Below, one piece after another: positions 29,595-37,730 of a stretch of 38,409 nt of DNA (positions within the stretch are counted from its first letter, which is position 1; every line of letters starts with the position of its first letter). The translations under genes and the position numbers were made by a program. This stretch comes from Chloroflexota bacterium (GTDB taxonomy: Bacteria > Chloroflexota > Dehalococcoidia > Lucifugimonadales > UBA3495), in contig JADFFS010000014.1 in assembly GCA_022568195.1 (NCBI GenBank), forward strand, positions 1 through 38,409, in the 5' to 3' direction. A model generated the notes under the pieces. That model did not search any database. It was not told where the DNA came from and worked only from the letters and a program-made list of their open reading frames with translations.

Positions 29595-30518
29595 ATGGCC
29601 CGGTTTGACTACCTGGAGGCCCGCACTCTGCGCCAAGCCATCTCCCTGGGACAGCGCTACGGCCTGCGGGCCCGGTTCGTGGCAGGGAGCACCGACTTCC
29701 TGATACGGTGGCGGCAGGGCGTTTGGCAGCCCGAGTACGTTATCAACATTCAGCACATCTCCAGTTTAAGCCGGGTCAGCTACAACAGCCGGGACGGGCT
29801 GCGCCTCGGCTCCCTGGTAACGGTGCAGACCCTGGAGAGCCACCCCATAATCCGCAGGCGTTACCCGGCGCTGTCGGCATCCGCCGCGTCTTTCGCCGGT
29901 GTACAGGTGCGCAACCTGGCCACGGTGGGTGGCAACGTTTGCAATGCCTCACCGGCGGGAGACACCCTACCGGCCTTGCTGGCCTTCGAGGCGAGTTGCC
30001 GCATCGCCGGCCCCGGCGGTGAACGGTGGCTCCCCTTAGACCAGTTTTTCACCGGCCCAGGCCAAACCGCCTTGGAGCCGGGTGAGGTTCTGGCGGAGTT
30101 GCGTTTGCCGCCGCCCTTGCCAGACACCGGTTCCCTCTACATCAAGCACAGCCCCCGGGGGGGCATGGACATCGCCACCCTGGGAGTGGCTTCGGTGGTG
30201 TCACTCCAAGAACAAGGCAGCGTGTTCGGCGATGTGAAGATCGCCTTGGGCGCGGTGGCCCCAACCCCGATCCGTGCCTATACCGCCGAAGAGATGCTGC
30301 GGGGCAGGGCAATCACCCCGGAGTTGATCGGCGCCGCCGCAGCCGAGGCGGAAAGCCGGGTCACGCCCATCGACGACCTCCGGGGCTCGGCGCTCCACCG
30401 CAAGTCGATGGTGAGAGTCCTGACCCAGCGGACCCTGGAGCGCGCCGTCGACATGGCGCGCAAGGTCCCGATGCCCTTCGAGCTACAACGAAGCCTGGCC
30501 GTTCAGGCGGTGTTTTAG
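29595..30518 (+). CDS. Molybdenum hydroxylase FAD-binding (medium) subunit
   Basis: A 307-residue protein. The ATG at 29595 is chosen because AAGGAAAGG lies just upstream and the product then begins MARFDYLEARTLRQAISL, the usual family start; the longer frame to 29304 runs through a repeat. FAD-site motifs are FVAGSTDFLIRWRQG and FAGVQVRNLATVGGNVCNAS, then PAGDTLPALLAFEA. It transfers electrons from the 2Fe-2S subunit to NAD or another acceptor. The small and large subunits follow, with gaps of 11 and 40 bases, so this is one operon of xanthine dehydrogenase/CO dehydrogenase type. Confidence 0.93.
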   Translation: MARFDYLEARTLRQAISLGQRYGLRARFVAGSTDFLIRWRQGVWQPEYVINIQHISSLSRVSYNSRDGLRLGSLVTVQTLESHPIIRRRYPALSASAASFAGVQVRNLATVGGNVCNASPAGDTLPALLAFEASCRIAGPGGERWLPLDQFFTGPGQTALEPGEVLAELRLPPPLPDTGSLYIKHSPRGGMDIATLGVASVVSLQEQGSVFGDVKIALGAVAPTPIRAYTAEEMLRGRAITPELIGAAAAEAESRVTPIDDLRGSALHRKSMVRVLTQRTLERAVDMARKVPMPFELQRSLAVQAVF

Positions 30519-30529
30519 GTGTTTTAATC

Positions 30530-30994
30530 GTGAAAAAACCTCTGCAACTTAACATAAATGGTGAGACCCGCCACATTCTGGTGGAGCCTTTCTACTCGTT
30601 GCTGGACACCTTGAGAGATGAGCTGCATCTGACGGGCACGAAGAAGGGCTGCGACGAGGGCGACTGCGGCGCGTGTACCGTGCTGCTCAATGGCAAGCCG
30701 GTCACCTCGTGCCTGGTGCTGGCCCACAGCGCCCATGACGCTGAAGTGACCACTGTGGAAGGACTGGCAACGGGAAACGTCTTGCATCCGGTGCAACAAG
30801 CCTTCGCCGATCACGGCGGATTGCAGTGCGGGTTCTGTACCCCGGGGCTGATTATGGCGGCTGTGGGACTGCTGCAGCAGAACTCCCAGCCCACTACGGA
30901 AGACGTCAAGTTCGCTATCAACGGCAACCTGTGCCGCTGCACCGGTTACACCAAGGTTATCGAGGCCATCATGGCGGCCGCCGGGTCACGCTGA
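30530..30994 (+). CDS. Molybdenum hydroxylase 2Fe-2S (small) subunit
   Basis: A 154-residue iron-sulphur protein starting at a GTG. The plant-type cluster is bound by Cys41, Cys46, Cys49 and Cys61 (GCDEGDCGACTVLLNG...C). The second, all-helical cluster domain uses Cys100, Cys103, Cys135 and Cys137 (QCGFCTPGLIM and NLCRCTGYTK). All eight ligands are present, so both clusters should form. It passes electrons from the molybdenum centre to FAD. It is the middle gene of the three-subunit operon. Confidence 0.97.
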   Translation: MKKPLQLNINGETRHILVEPFYSLLDTLRDELHLTGTKKGCDEGDCGACTVLLNGKPVTSCLVLAHSAHDAEVTTVEGLATGNVLHPVQQAFADHGGLQCGFCTPGLIMAAVGLLQQNSQPTTEDVKFAINGNLCRCTGYTKVIEAIMAAAGSR

Positions 30995-31034
30995 TCAACT
31001 CCCGGAGAATAAGGAGTAACTAGGAGTAAAAGCA

Positions 31035-33314
31035 ATGGTTGACTTCAAAGTTCTGGGCCAGAACCACAACAGGGTCGACGCGCTGGACAAAGTCACCGGC
31101 CAGGCCACCTATGCCTCCGACGTTTATCTGCCCGGCATGTTGATGTGCAAGTTGCTGCCCAGCACCCGGAGCCATGCCCGTATCTTAAGCATCGACACCT
31201 CCCGTGCGGAGCAGTTGCCGGGAGTCCGGGCAATCATCACCGGGAAAGACTTTCCCGACCTTTTCTTCGGCTCCGGGGCGGTCAAGGACCGGCGAATCAT
31301 GGCCAGGGACGAGGTGTTCTACATTGGCGAGCCCGTGGCTGCGGTGGCTGCCGACGACGAGACCACGGCCCAGGAGGCCCTGGAATTGATCCAAGTGGAA
31401 TACCAGGACCAGGAAAGGGTGGTGGACCCCCTTCAGGCCATCAAAAGCGGCGCCACGTTGGTGCATCCTGACATGGCCGGCTTCGAAGGGTACGGGTTTG
31501 CCATGGGTGGCAACAACTGTACGCTCTTGGACGCTGACCGGGGCGATGTGGACCAAGCCTTCGATGAGGCCGACCACATCATAGAGGAAACCTACCACTC
31601 CCAGGCCATCAACCAGGGTTTCTTGGAACCCATGGCCTGCGTGGCCAACTTGGAAGCCAACGGCCGCCTAACCGTTTGGGCATCTACCCAGGGCCCCTAT
31701 CAGGTACGTGCCCAGTTGGCCTCGGTGCTGGACATGCCCATTTCCCGCATCAAGGTCATCGCCATGGAGCTGGGGGGCGGCTTCGGCGCCAAGCTGCGCC
31801 TAGCCTTTGAAGCCTACCCTGCCTTTTTGGCCATGAAGACCGGCCGCCCGGTCAAGCTGATCAACACCCGGGAGGAGGTTTTCACTCTCAACGGTCCCCG
31901 GCTGGCCACCAGCATCTACTTGAAGACTGCCGTCAACAACGACGGCAACATCACCGCCCGGGAAGCCCGCAGCATCTTTGACGTTGGCGCGTACCTGGGC
32001 GCCGGACCCAACGCCGGTGTTGGCCACGCCCTGGGACCCTACAACATTCCCAACTTCCGGCTCCGTTCCTACGGCATCTACACCAACAAAATCTACGTGG
32101 GCTCCTACCGGGCCTCCGGAGTGGCGGACATGACCTTCGCCATCGAGTCCCACATGGACAGCATCGCTCATAAGTTGGGCTTGGACCCCTTGGAGTTCCG
32201 GATCAAAAACGCCATCAAAGAGGGCGACGTTGGCGTATCCGGCGCCAAGCTACCCCGGAACGGACTGATGGAAACGATAATGGCGGTGAAAGAGCGGCTG
32301 GACCTGCCCCGAAAGCTGGAAGAAGGACGTGGCGTGGGCATTGCCTTGTGCGAGTGGCGCAGCGGCAGCGGGCCTTCCACGGCCTCGATCAGCGTCAACG
32401 AGGACGGCACGATAAGCCTTTTAACCGGCTCGGTGGATATCTCGGGAAGCGACACGTCTTTGGCCCAGATCGCGGCGGAATCTCTGGGTCTGCGGATGGA
32501 GGACGTGATCGTAGCCAAGAGGGATACCGATATGGCGCCCTTCACCGGTCCCAGCGGGGGCAGCCGCATCGTCTACAGCCAGGGCAAGGCCGTGCAGATG
32601 GCCGCCGAGGATGCCCGGCAAAAGCTGTTCGCGCTGGCTGCCGAGCGTTTTGGCGTGCCCGCCGACGCCCTGGCCTGCGACGGAGGCCGGGTTTATGTCC
32701 AGGACAACCCTCCCCAGTCACTCACCTTGGGCCAGTTAGGCCGCCTGAGCCTGACCTCCCGCAACGGGCCCATCATCGGTTTGGCTTCTCTGTCCAGCAT
32801 GCCCTACGCGCCGGTGTTCAACACCCAGGGGGCGGAGGTGCTGGTGGACAAAGCCACCGGACAGGTCAAGGTGACCAGGTTTGTCCAGGCCCAGGACGTG
32901 GGCGTGGCAATCAACCCCATGAGCGTCGAAGGACAATTGTCAGGGGGCGTGGTCCAGGGAATCGGCCGTGCCTTGAGCGAGGAGCTACTGATCGATGACG
33001 ACACCGGACGGGTGCGCAACCCGTCGCTGTCTACCTACCTGATGCCCCTGGCGTTGGACATGCCCGAAGTCGAAAACATCCTGATCAACGTGCCAAGCGA
33101 GGACGGGCCGTTCGGGGCCCGGGCGGTGGCGGAGCCTCCAGGGTTTGGACCGCCGGCGGCCATCGCCAACGCAATCTTCGACGCCGTGGGGGTTCGCATC
33201 AAGGAATTGCCGCTGTCCGCGGAAAGGGTGCTGGCTGCCCTCCAAGGACAAGACGATGGCGAGGTAGTCATTGACGTCGAGGCCCTGCGGGAGGCTGAAG
33301 CCCAGCAGGCCTGA
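31035..33314 (+). CDS. Molybdenum hydroxylase molybdopterin-binding (large) subunit
   Basis: A 759-residue catalytic subunit of the xanthine dehydrogenase family. The N-terminal domain begins RVDALDKVTGQATYASDVYL. The molybdopterin domain shows ELGGGFGAK (about 243-251), FTGPSGGSR, QDVGVAINPMSVEGQLSGGV and the catalytic Glu700 in AVAEPPGFGPP. The active-site loop reads SYRASGVADM (357-366) rather than AYRCSFR of form I CO dehydrogenase or AYRGAGR of form II. It is therefore unlikely to be a true CO dehydrogenase, and the loop also differs from the FRGFGxPQ-type loop of xanthine dehydrogenases. Its substrate is probably an aldehyde or N-heterocycle. No molybdenum cofactor-insertion gene is seen nearby. 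Confidence 0.94.
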   Translation: MVDFKVLGQNHNRVDALDKVTGQATYASDVYLPGMLMCKLLPSTRSHARILSIDTSRAEQLPGVRAIITGKDFPDLFFGSGAVKDRRIMARDEVFYIGEPVAAVAADDETTAQEALELIQVEYQDQERVVDPLQAIKSGATLVHPDMAGFEGYGFAMGGNNCTLLDADRGDVDQAFDEADHIIEETYHSQAINQGFLEPMACVANLEANGRLTVWASTQGPYQVRAQLASVLDMPISRIKVIAMELGGGFGAKLRLAFEAYPAFLAMKTGRPVKLINTREEVFTLNGPRLATSIYLKTAVNNDGNITAREARSIFDVGAYLGAGPNAGVGHALGPYNIPNFRLRSYGIYTNKIYVGSYRASGVADMTFAIESHMDSIAHKLGLDPLEFRIKNAIKEGDVGVSGAKLPRNGLMETIMAVKERLDLPRKLEEGRGVGIALCEWRSGSGPSTASISVNEDGTISLLTGSVDISGSDTSLAQIAAESLGLRMEDVIVAKRDTDMAPFTGPSGGSRIVYSQGKAVQMAAEDARQKLFALAAERFGVPADALACDGGRVYVQDNPPQSLTLGQLGRLSLTSRNGPIIGLASLSSMPYAPVFNTQGAEVLVDKATGQVKVTRFVQAQDVGVAINPMSVEGQLSGGVVQGIGRALSEELLIDDDTGRVRNPSLSTYLMPLALDMPEVENILINVPSEDGPFGARAVAEPPGFGPPAAIANAIFDAVGVRIKELPLSAERVLAALQGQDDGEVVIDVEALREAEAQQA

Positions 33315-33402
33315 CTAGCGGGTCTGAGCAGCAGCAACTAGGCGCCGCGTCAAGTTTATGTTGATAGGTTTACCGGTTGTGACGACCTGTTATTCCCTCG
33401 AA

Positions 33403-33503
33403 AATGTCATGCTGAGCCAGCCGCAGCGGCGAAGTATCTGGGGCGGGGCCGTTCCACCCATCCCCAGATTCCTCTCCTTCCGCTGAAGGATCGGAATGAC
33501 ATT
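33403..33503 (+). repeat. 101-bp palindromic dispersed repeat, copy 2
   Basis: The ends are exact inverted copies, AATGTCAT (33403-33410) and ATGACATT (33496-33503). An inner pair, ATCTGGGG and CCCCAGAT, also faces inward. The termini (TGTCAT-x-CTGAG and ATGACA) and length match the unit at 14121-14220, but the centre differs. It lies between the convergent large-subunit and SCP2-like genes. Confidence 0.8.
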
Positions 33504-33527
33504 GGTCGTTTTCAAATTGAAACAGTG

Positions 33528-33986
33528 CTAGGTTCCGGGTTCGAAGACGGTGTCCAGTTTGGCCGAGCTATCAAAGAAGTGCTGCAGGCTCTGGTTCACC
33601 CGAAAGAACAAGTCGGCCCGAAGCTGGTCACCGGTGGCGTTCTTGGATATTCCGTCCTGAGCCATCAGGTCCAGGGTATTTAGCGTGTGGCTCAGGTCGG
33701 CGCCTCCGTTCTCTTTGGTGTTCCGCATCAAGTCCTGCCAGTCGGCTTCGCTCATCTCCAGAAAGAAATCCAGGTCAATCAGGTCGTATTCGGTGCCTTC
33801 CCGTACATCGGAGCACTCGAAGGCTTCGAAGGTGATGATGAAGACCCTGGGTCCGACTTTGACACCCATCGAGAGGTCGATGCTGCCCAGCCGCCGGAAG
33901 TCCGGATCGGCATTCACCATCTCTTGAAGCGCTTGAAACCACTCCACCGACGGGAAAACCAGGGCGCTGCCAGAGTTAACGCTCAT
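33528..33986 (-). CDS. Small cytosolic protein, possibly SCP2-like
   Basis: A 152-residue protein without signal peptide or membrane segment. The N-terminal part (LVFPSVEWFQALQEMVNADP, then DFRRLGSIDLSMGVKVGPRV) resembles the beginning of SCP2/sterol-transfer-like domains, in which a helix with EWF-L-E-N-D/P precedes the first strand. The centre (FIITFEAFECSDVREGTEYD) and the C-terminal helices fit that fold loosely. The match is by eye and not firm. It is the last gene of the operon that starts with the two ferritin-like genes: it begins 82 bases downstream of the FmdB gene on the same strand. A lipid- or hydrophobe-binding role is possible. Confidence 0.6.
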   Translation of the reverse strand: MSVNSGSALVFPSVEWFQALQEMVNADPDFRRLGSIDLSMGVKVGPRVFIITFEAFECSDVREGTEYDLIDLDFFLEMSEADWQDLMRNTKENGGADLSHTLNTLDLMAQDGISKNATGDQLRADLFFRVNQSLQHFFDSSAKLDTVFEPGT

Positions 33987-34068
33987 TCAGTGACTCCCGG
34001 CTTTAGGTCTGTGGCGTAGCCTGCCAACCACAAAGCTCCTCGTTTCCCGCAACACGAAAGACCCCGGC

Positions 34069-34377
34069 CTAATCCTTGAAATAGGGTTCGCCCGTTTCCT
34101 TAGCTTGGCTAAAGGGGACCATCTTGCGCAAGTGGTGCTCCGGATCGGTATCCTTGGGCGCCCTGGCCAAGGCTTGGTCCACCATCTTGTAGTATTTGGG
34201 ATCGAGCTGTGACATCTTATCGCGTTCGGACTTTACATAAGCAAACGAGGAGAAAATCCGCCGTAAATTCTCGCCGTCACAGTGCTGGCATTGGGAAGGC
34301 GGCGTGCTTTGAGAAGTTCTGAGGTAGAAGCTGCTCGCGCCGCCGCAGTCGGGGCAACGATATTCGTAAATCGGCAT
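34069..34377 (-). CDS. FmdB-family zinc-ribbon protein
   Basis: A 102-residue protein with the family start MPIYEYRCPDCGG and the second pair CQHCDGENLRRIFSSF. The four cysteines (CPDC and CQHC) form a zinc ribbon. FmdB-like regulators are named after a putative formamidase/amide-operon regulator; their biochemical function is not established. The C-terminus is an extended, charged helix (ERDKMSQLDPKYYKMVDQAL) with no other domain. It starts three bases after the stop of the ligand-less ferritin-like gene, so it is tightly co-transcribed with it. Confidence 0.85.
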   Translation of the reverse strand: MPIYEYRCPDCGGASSFYLRTSQSTPPSQCQHCDGENLRRIFSSFAYVKSERDKMSQLDPKYYKMVDQALARAPKDTDPEHHLRKMVPFSQAKETGEPYFKD

Positions 34378-34380
34378 GAC

Positions 34381-35505
34381 TTAGGCTGATGCCTGGCTGG
34401 TTTCTGGAAGCCGAAGGTAGGCAGCCAGGTCAGAGTTCAGATTGTCCCGGGTTTTACCCACCCCAATCCACTTCATACGTGTCAAATACTGCTCAATGTA
34501 TTGCTGCTGCAGGTCCTTCACCACTTCCATTCCCGCAACGATATCCCTGACACCGCCACCGAAGATAATGGCCAGCGCTTCCCACAGCACAGGGTCCTTC
34601 ATCTCCGATGCCAGGTCCCGCTCCACTCCTCCCATAAGCCGCTGTAGGCCCAACGCATAGTCGGGGCCTCGATGCTCAACGGCATATTTGAGGTGGGCCA
34701 TACCGTAGGCCATGTGCCGCGCCTTGTCCTCCATGCAGCGTCGAAAGAGGAACTTGTCGGTCCAGTTTCGGGCATAGGCCTCGCCGTACCGGTAAATCAG
34801 CAGGGTTAAAGTCCCCCGGAGGATGTACAGGTACAGGGCCGTCTCGGTCCAACCAGCCCGGCTCTCCAGAAGGCGCCGGTTGATGTGGCCGGGACTCTCC
34901 AAGCCCAGTGACCCGCCGTTGGCCAACGCCCGCCGCCGGAACACCGTGTAATGCCGTCCACTGTCAAACAGCTCGGTGGCCAGAAAGGCTTTAACCTCAT
35001 GATAGGCATAGTTCATACGGTGAAGCCACTGGCCTATCACGTCGGTTTCCGTCGAAGCCTGCTGCGCCAACTCGGTACAGAGTTGCCTCATGGCTAGCTC
35101 CGCTTCCTCGGGGAGGGGCTCTAGGTCATCCCAAGGAACGTCGATATGAGCGGCCCAGCGGCGCTGAACAGCTTCTTCATACAGGTCCACCGCGTTGTCC
35201 GACCACAGCTCTTCCTTACGGTTGACGGAGTACAGGTCGGTGGCGGGCACGCCGGGGATGGGGAAGGCTCCCCGGGGCCGGCGGCTCATGTCGCGGCTCT
35301 CTTCGGGCACCTCCCCATACAAGCCGATGTTTATCGCCCGCATGGTCATGCCATGCTTTCCCGGCTGGGCCCTGGTGCCCCAGGCCAGGCAGTCTTTCAT
35401 CCAGGCCAGGGGTTCCAGTTGGGCCGCCGGATTGGGCTGTTCGGGTTCTTCTTCTGGGCGGTCCGGGGAAGACTTTTCTTCTTCTGGTCCTTCCGGTTGG
35501 GCCAT
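34381..35505 (-). CDS. Ferritin-like paralogue lacking the diiron carboxylates
   Basis: A 374-residue protein. The ATG at 35505 is preferred to the start at 35580. The first 35 residues are acidic and Pro-rich (PEEEPEQPNPAAQL). The remaining helical core aligns with the neighbouring gene product: RRWAAHIDVPWDDLEPLPEE, YHEVKAFLATELFDSGRH, VFRRRALANGGSL and RRCMEDKARHMAYGMAHLKY. In the neighbour, the likely ligands are E120, E152xxH155, E203 and E233xxH236. Here the matching residues are Ala150, Ser182 with His185, Gly231 or Arg230, and Lys261 with His264. Every carboxylate is lost while both histidines stay. It probably cannot hold a diiron centre and may be a structural or regulatory partner. 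Low ligand conservation with good fold conservation argues against a decayed pseudogene. Confidence 0.85.
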   Translation of the reverse strand: MAQPEGPEEEKSSPDRPEEEPEQPNPAAQLEPLAWMKDCLAWGTRAQPGKHGMTMRAINIGLYGEVPEESRDMSRRPRGAFPIPGVPATDLYSVNRKEELWSDNAVDLYEEAVQRRWAAHIDVPWDDLEPLPEEAELAMRQLCTELAQQASTETDVIGQWLHRMNYAYHEVKAFLATELFDSGRHYTVFRRRALANGGSLGLESPGHINRRLLESRAGWTETALYLYILRGTLTLLIYRYGEAYARNWTDKFLFRRCMEDKARHMAYGMAHLKYAVEHRGPDYALGLQRLMGGVERDLASEMKDPVLWEALAIIFGGGVRDIVAGMEVVKDLQQQYIEQYLTRMKWIGVGKTRDNLNSDLAAYLRLPETSQASA

Positions 35506-35559
35506 GGTAATCCTCGTTGCGGCCCGTAAATGGGGCAGGTAGTGGTGCCTGACAAAGCA

Positions 35560-35589
35560 AGACCTCCCCCACCGAAGCAAGGGAGGTCT
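35560..35589 (-). other. Hairpin between the two ferritin-like genes
   Basis: AGACCTCCC (35560-35568) and GGGAGGTCT (35581-35589) form a perfect 9-bp stem with a 12-base loop in the 114-base gap between the intact and ligand-less genes. Read on the minus strand it is followed by TGCTTTGTC, which is only partly U-rich. It could be a partial terminator, attenuator or mRNA-stability element that sets unequal expression of the two genes. Confidence 0.6.
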
Positions 35590-35619
35590 ATCTCGATTAC
35601 TTTTCCATCCTACGCTGCC

Positions 35620-36663
35620 CTAAGCCGCGTTGTAAGCCTCCAGCAAAGCGGGATTGACCCTGCCGTTGGTAATGCGGTCGGCAAAACCAGCCGACTTGAG
35701 CCGTTGGAAATACTCTTTGGTCTGCCGTTGCCGGACAGCCGTGAGAATCTTCTGGCCTTCGTCGGTCTTGTCCTTGCCGCCGCCTAGCAAAACGGCCAGA
35801 GCCTCGCTGGTGAGCATGTTCCTGGCTGCGGGGTTCTCGCCACCGGCTCCAGAAGCCTGACGGCTTTCCCCTTCGTCCAGGTAGCAATGGATCTCTTCTC
35901 GCCGTTCGGGGTTGGCCTCATTCATGTAGCGCAGGTGAAGCACGCCGATGGCCACGTGCCTGGCCTCGTCCTGCGCGCACCGCCGGTAGATGGCCTTTTC
36001 CGCTTCGTTATAGGCCATCAGCTCTCCCAGGCGGAACAGGGTCAGCACGTTGCCTTCACCGGTGATGTGCAGGCGAGACGACAACTCCGTAAACTCCCGG
36101 GCGTTGTCGGTGCTGCCGCCTACAACGTCGCTGACGCTGTCAATCATCCGCATCAATCCGCCGCCGTTGGCCAGCGCCCGCTTCCGGAAGACATCCAGGT
36201 GCCTAGATTCGTCCATCACCTGGCCCAACAGGACCAGTCGTACTTCATGGTAGTCAGGAGACATGGTTGAAATGAACCGGCCGGGAACGTCGGAGGCCAC
36301 GAACTCCACCTGGGCAAAGAAGGTAGCTAGCTGGCACTCGGCCGCTTCTATATCGTCTGGCAGCGGCGTGATGGTCTCCCATGGTATGTCGGTGGCCGAA
36401 CTCCACTGCCGGGTTACAAACTCTTGGTAAAGCTTGGTCAGGTTATGGGCCCAGACGTCCTTTTTCTGGCGGAACAGATAAGCCCCGAATTGGGGCACGT
36501 TGCCCCGGGCGATGGAGCCTTCAACGCGGCCGGTGTTGTTCTCCGAAAGCTCGTCAACGCTGTCGCTAATCACGTTCTCTTTTAGCTGGTTCAGCCAGGA
36601 CAGGTCGAAGCCCGATTGTTGGGCTTTTTCCCAGTACGTGGCCTGTTCGTTTGCCGTCGCCAT
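35620..36663 (-). CDS. Ferritin-like diiron protein (intact ligands)
   Basis: A 347-residue helical protein. The ATG at 36663 is chosen because GGGGAGG lies eight bases upstream. Four carboxylates and two histidines sit in the order of a class-I diiron site: Glu120, Glu152-Ser-Arg-His155 (VMDESRHLDVF), Glu203 (HITGEGNVLTLF) and Glu233-Ala-Arg-His236 (QDEARHVAIG). Such sites occur in ribonucleotide reductase R2-like oxidases, AurF-type N-oxygenases and related oxygen-activating enzymes. The fold has helix-rich flanks and a shared ANGGGLMRMI segment with the neighbour. The substrate and exact subfamily are not known. A strong promoter precedes it, and the operon continues with the ligand-less paralogue, FmdB and an SCP2-like protein. 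Confidence 0.85.
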   Translation of the reverse strand: MATANEQATYWEKAQQSGFDLSWLNQLKENVISDSVDELSENNTGRVEGSIARGNVPQFGAYLFRQKKDVWAHNLTKLYQEFVTRQWSSATDIPWETITPLPDDIEAAECQLATFFAQVEFVASDVPGRFISTMSPDYHEVRLVLLGQVMDESRHLDVFRKRALANGGGLMRMIDSVSDVVGGSTDNAREFTELSSRLHITGEGNVLTLFRLGELMAYNEAEKAIYRRCAQDEARHVAIGVLHLRYMNEANPERREEIHCYLDEGESRQASGAGGENPAARNMLTSEALAVLLGGGKDKTDEGQKILTAVRQRQTKEYFQRLKSAGFADRITNGRVNPALLEAYNAA

Positions 36664-36729
36664 GAAAGCAGCCTCCCCGAAAGCATTCACCACCCGTGAC
36701 TTACGCTCGGATACCCCGATAATGCCATG

Positions 36730-36758
36730 ATACTAAAGTTTAGGCCCGGTTTTGTCAA
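36730..36758 (-). promoter_or_regulatory. Near-consensus promoter of the ferritin-like operon
   Basis: On the minus strand a perfect TTGACA (36753-36758) and TAGTAT (36730-36735) are separated by 17 bases. Transcription should begin near 36723, about 60 bases before the start codon at 36663. Confidence 0.75.
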
Positions 36759-36898
36759 TGCAACCGGACCCCGTGCGATGGATGTTACTTGCTCGGAACG
36801 AAACTAGCCGACTTGGCCGCGGTGCGACATTACGGCCGAAATTCACTATCCTTAATATTGAGAATGAAAGGTTACCCTGTCGAGGTGTGGAGAGCATG

Positions 36899-37513
36899 AT
36901 GCGCAAGGGGATCAAATCACCTACTGGCGTATTGTTTATGGCGCTTGCGACGGTTTCGATGGTTTCTTTGTTGGGCATAGCCTGCCAGCCACCGGGCCAA
37001 CCCCAGGTGGGTCAGATGGCGTTGCAGGAAACTGTGCGAGCGGAGGTGTCTTCGCAGATCGCCATAAGCGCCATAGATGATAAAAATGGCTCCAGGGACC
37101 TTGACGCCTTGCGGGAGGAGATTGAGTTGGGCCTGGCGGAGCCGCTGATCAACCTGCAAGGGGATCTGGCGGAACTGAGGTTAGAACTGGAGCGGGTAAG
37201 GGCTCTGTTCGACGCCCTGGAATTTGAGTTTGCGCGGCGAGATCAACTGGATGAACTGCGAATGGAGATCGACAAGGTAAGGTTTTCAGACGATCCTCGG
37301 GCGGAGTTTGACCTTCGCTCCGACCTGGACCAGTTCGAATTCGAGTTCCAGAGCATACGAAATGAGTTTGAGACCCTAGGGCGGCAGTTCGACCTGGAAC
37401 TGGAACAGTTACTACTGGAGACCGAGGGGGTACGGCGGCTCATAGAAAATGTGGAAGAAGCCTTGAGAGTCGAAACCGATTCCCTTCACAGGAGGATCGA
37501 TGCCGTCCGATAA
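36899..37513 (+). CDS. Coiled-coil lipoprotein-like protein
   Basis: A 204-residue protein. The ATG at 36899 is preferred because GGAG lies six bases upstream; ATG at 36896 is adjacent, and the longer frame to 36752 is rejected. The signal-like segment GVLFMALATVSMVSLLGIAC ends at a Cys in a weak lipobox (Gly at -3), so it may be lipid-anchored. The rest is a long, strongly charged, heptad-rich coiled coil (LINLQGDLAELRLELERVRA, DQLDELRMEIDKVRF, LEQLLLETEGVRRLIENVEE). No enzymatic motif is seen. It may be a stalk or spacer protein on the cell surface. The divergent ferritin-like operon shares its upstream gap. Confidence 0.75.
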   Translation: MRKGIKSPTGVLFMALATVSMVSLLGIACQPPGQPQVGQMALQETVRAEVSSQIAISAIDDKNGSRDLDALREEIELGLAEPLINLQGDLAELRLELERVRALFDALEFEFARRDQLDELRMEIDKVRFSDDPRAEFDLRSDLDQFEFEFQSIRNEFETLGRQFDLELEQLLLETEGVRRLIENVEEALRVETDSLHRRIDAVR

Positions 37514-37621
37514 CGGCGTTGAGCCCTCCGAGCACCCGGAGACACCCACCCTGTAGGGCAAACTCACTCGAATTAAGCGTTGCGGCGTAATCCCGGCCCG
37601 CGGCGTTCCTCGACGAAGTGC

Positions 37622-37645
37622 CAGCACCGCACTTGCGGGGTGCTG
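37622..37645 (+). terminator. Hairpin after the coiled-coil lipoprotein gene
   Basis: CAGCACC (37622-37628) pairs with GGTGCTG (37639-37645) around a ten-base loop, followed by TCACATTT. This could terminate the lipoprotein gene, which ends about 110 bases upstream, but the U-tract is poor. Confidence 0.4.
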
Positions 37646-37730
37646 TCACATTTGCGCTTGTTTAGGCGAATATTGTTTATTGATGGCAGGGTTAGCCGAA
37701 GCAAGCACCGGCAGTTATTGGAGGTCTAAC

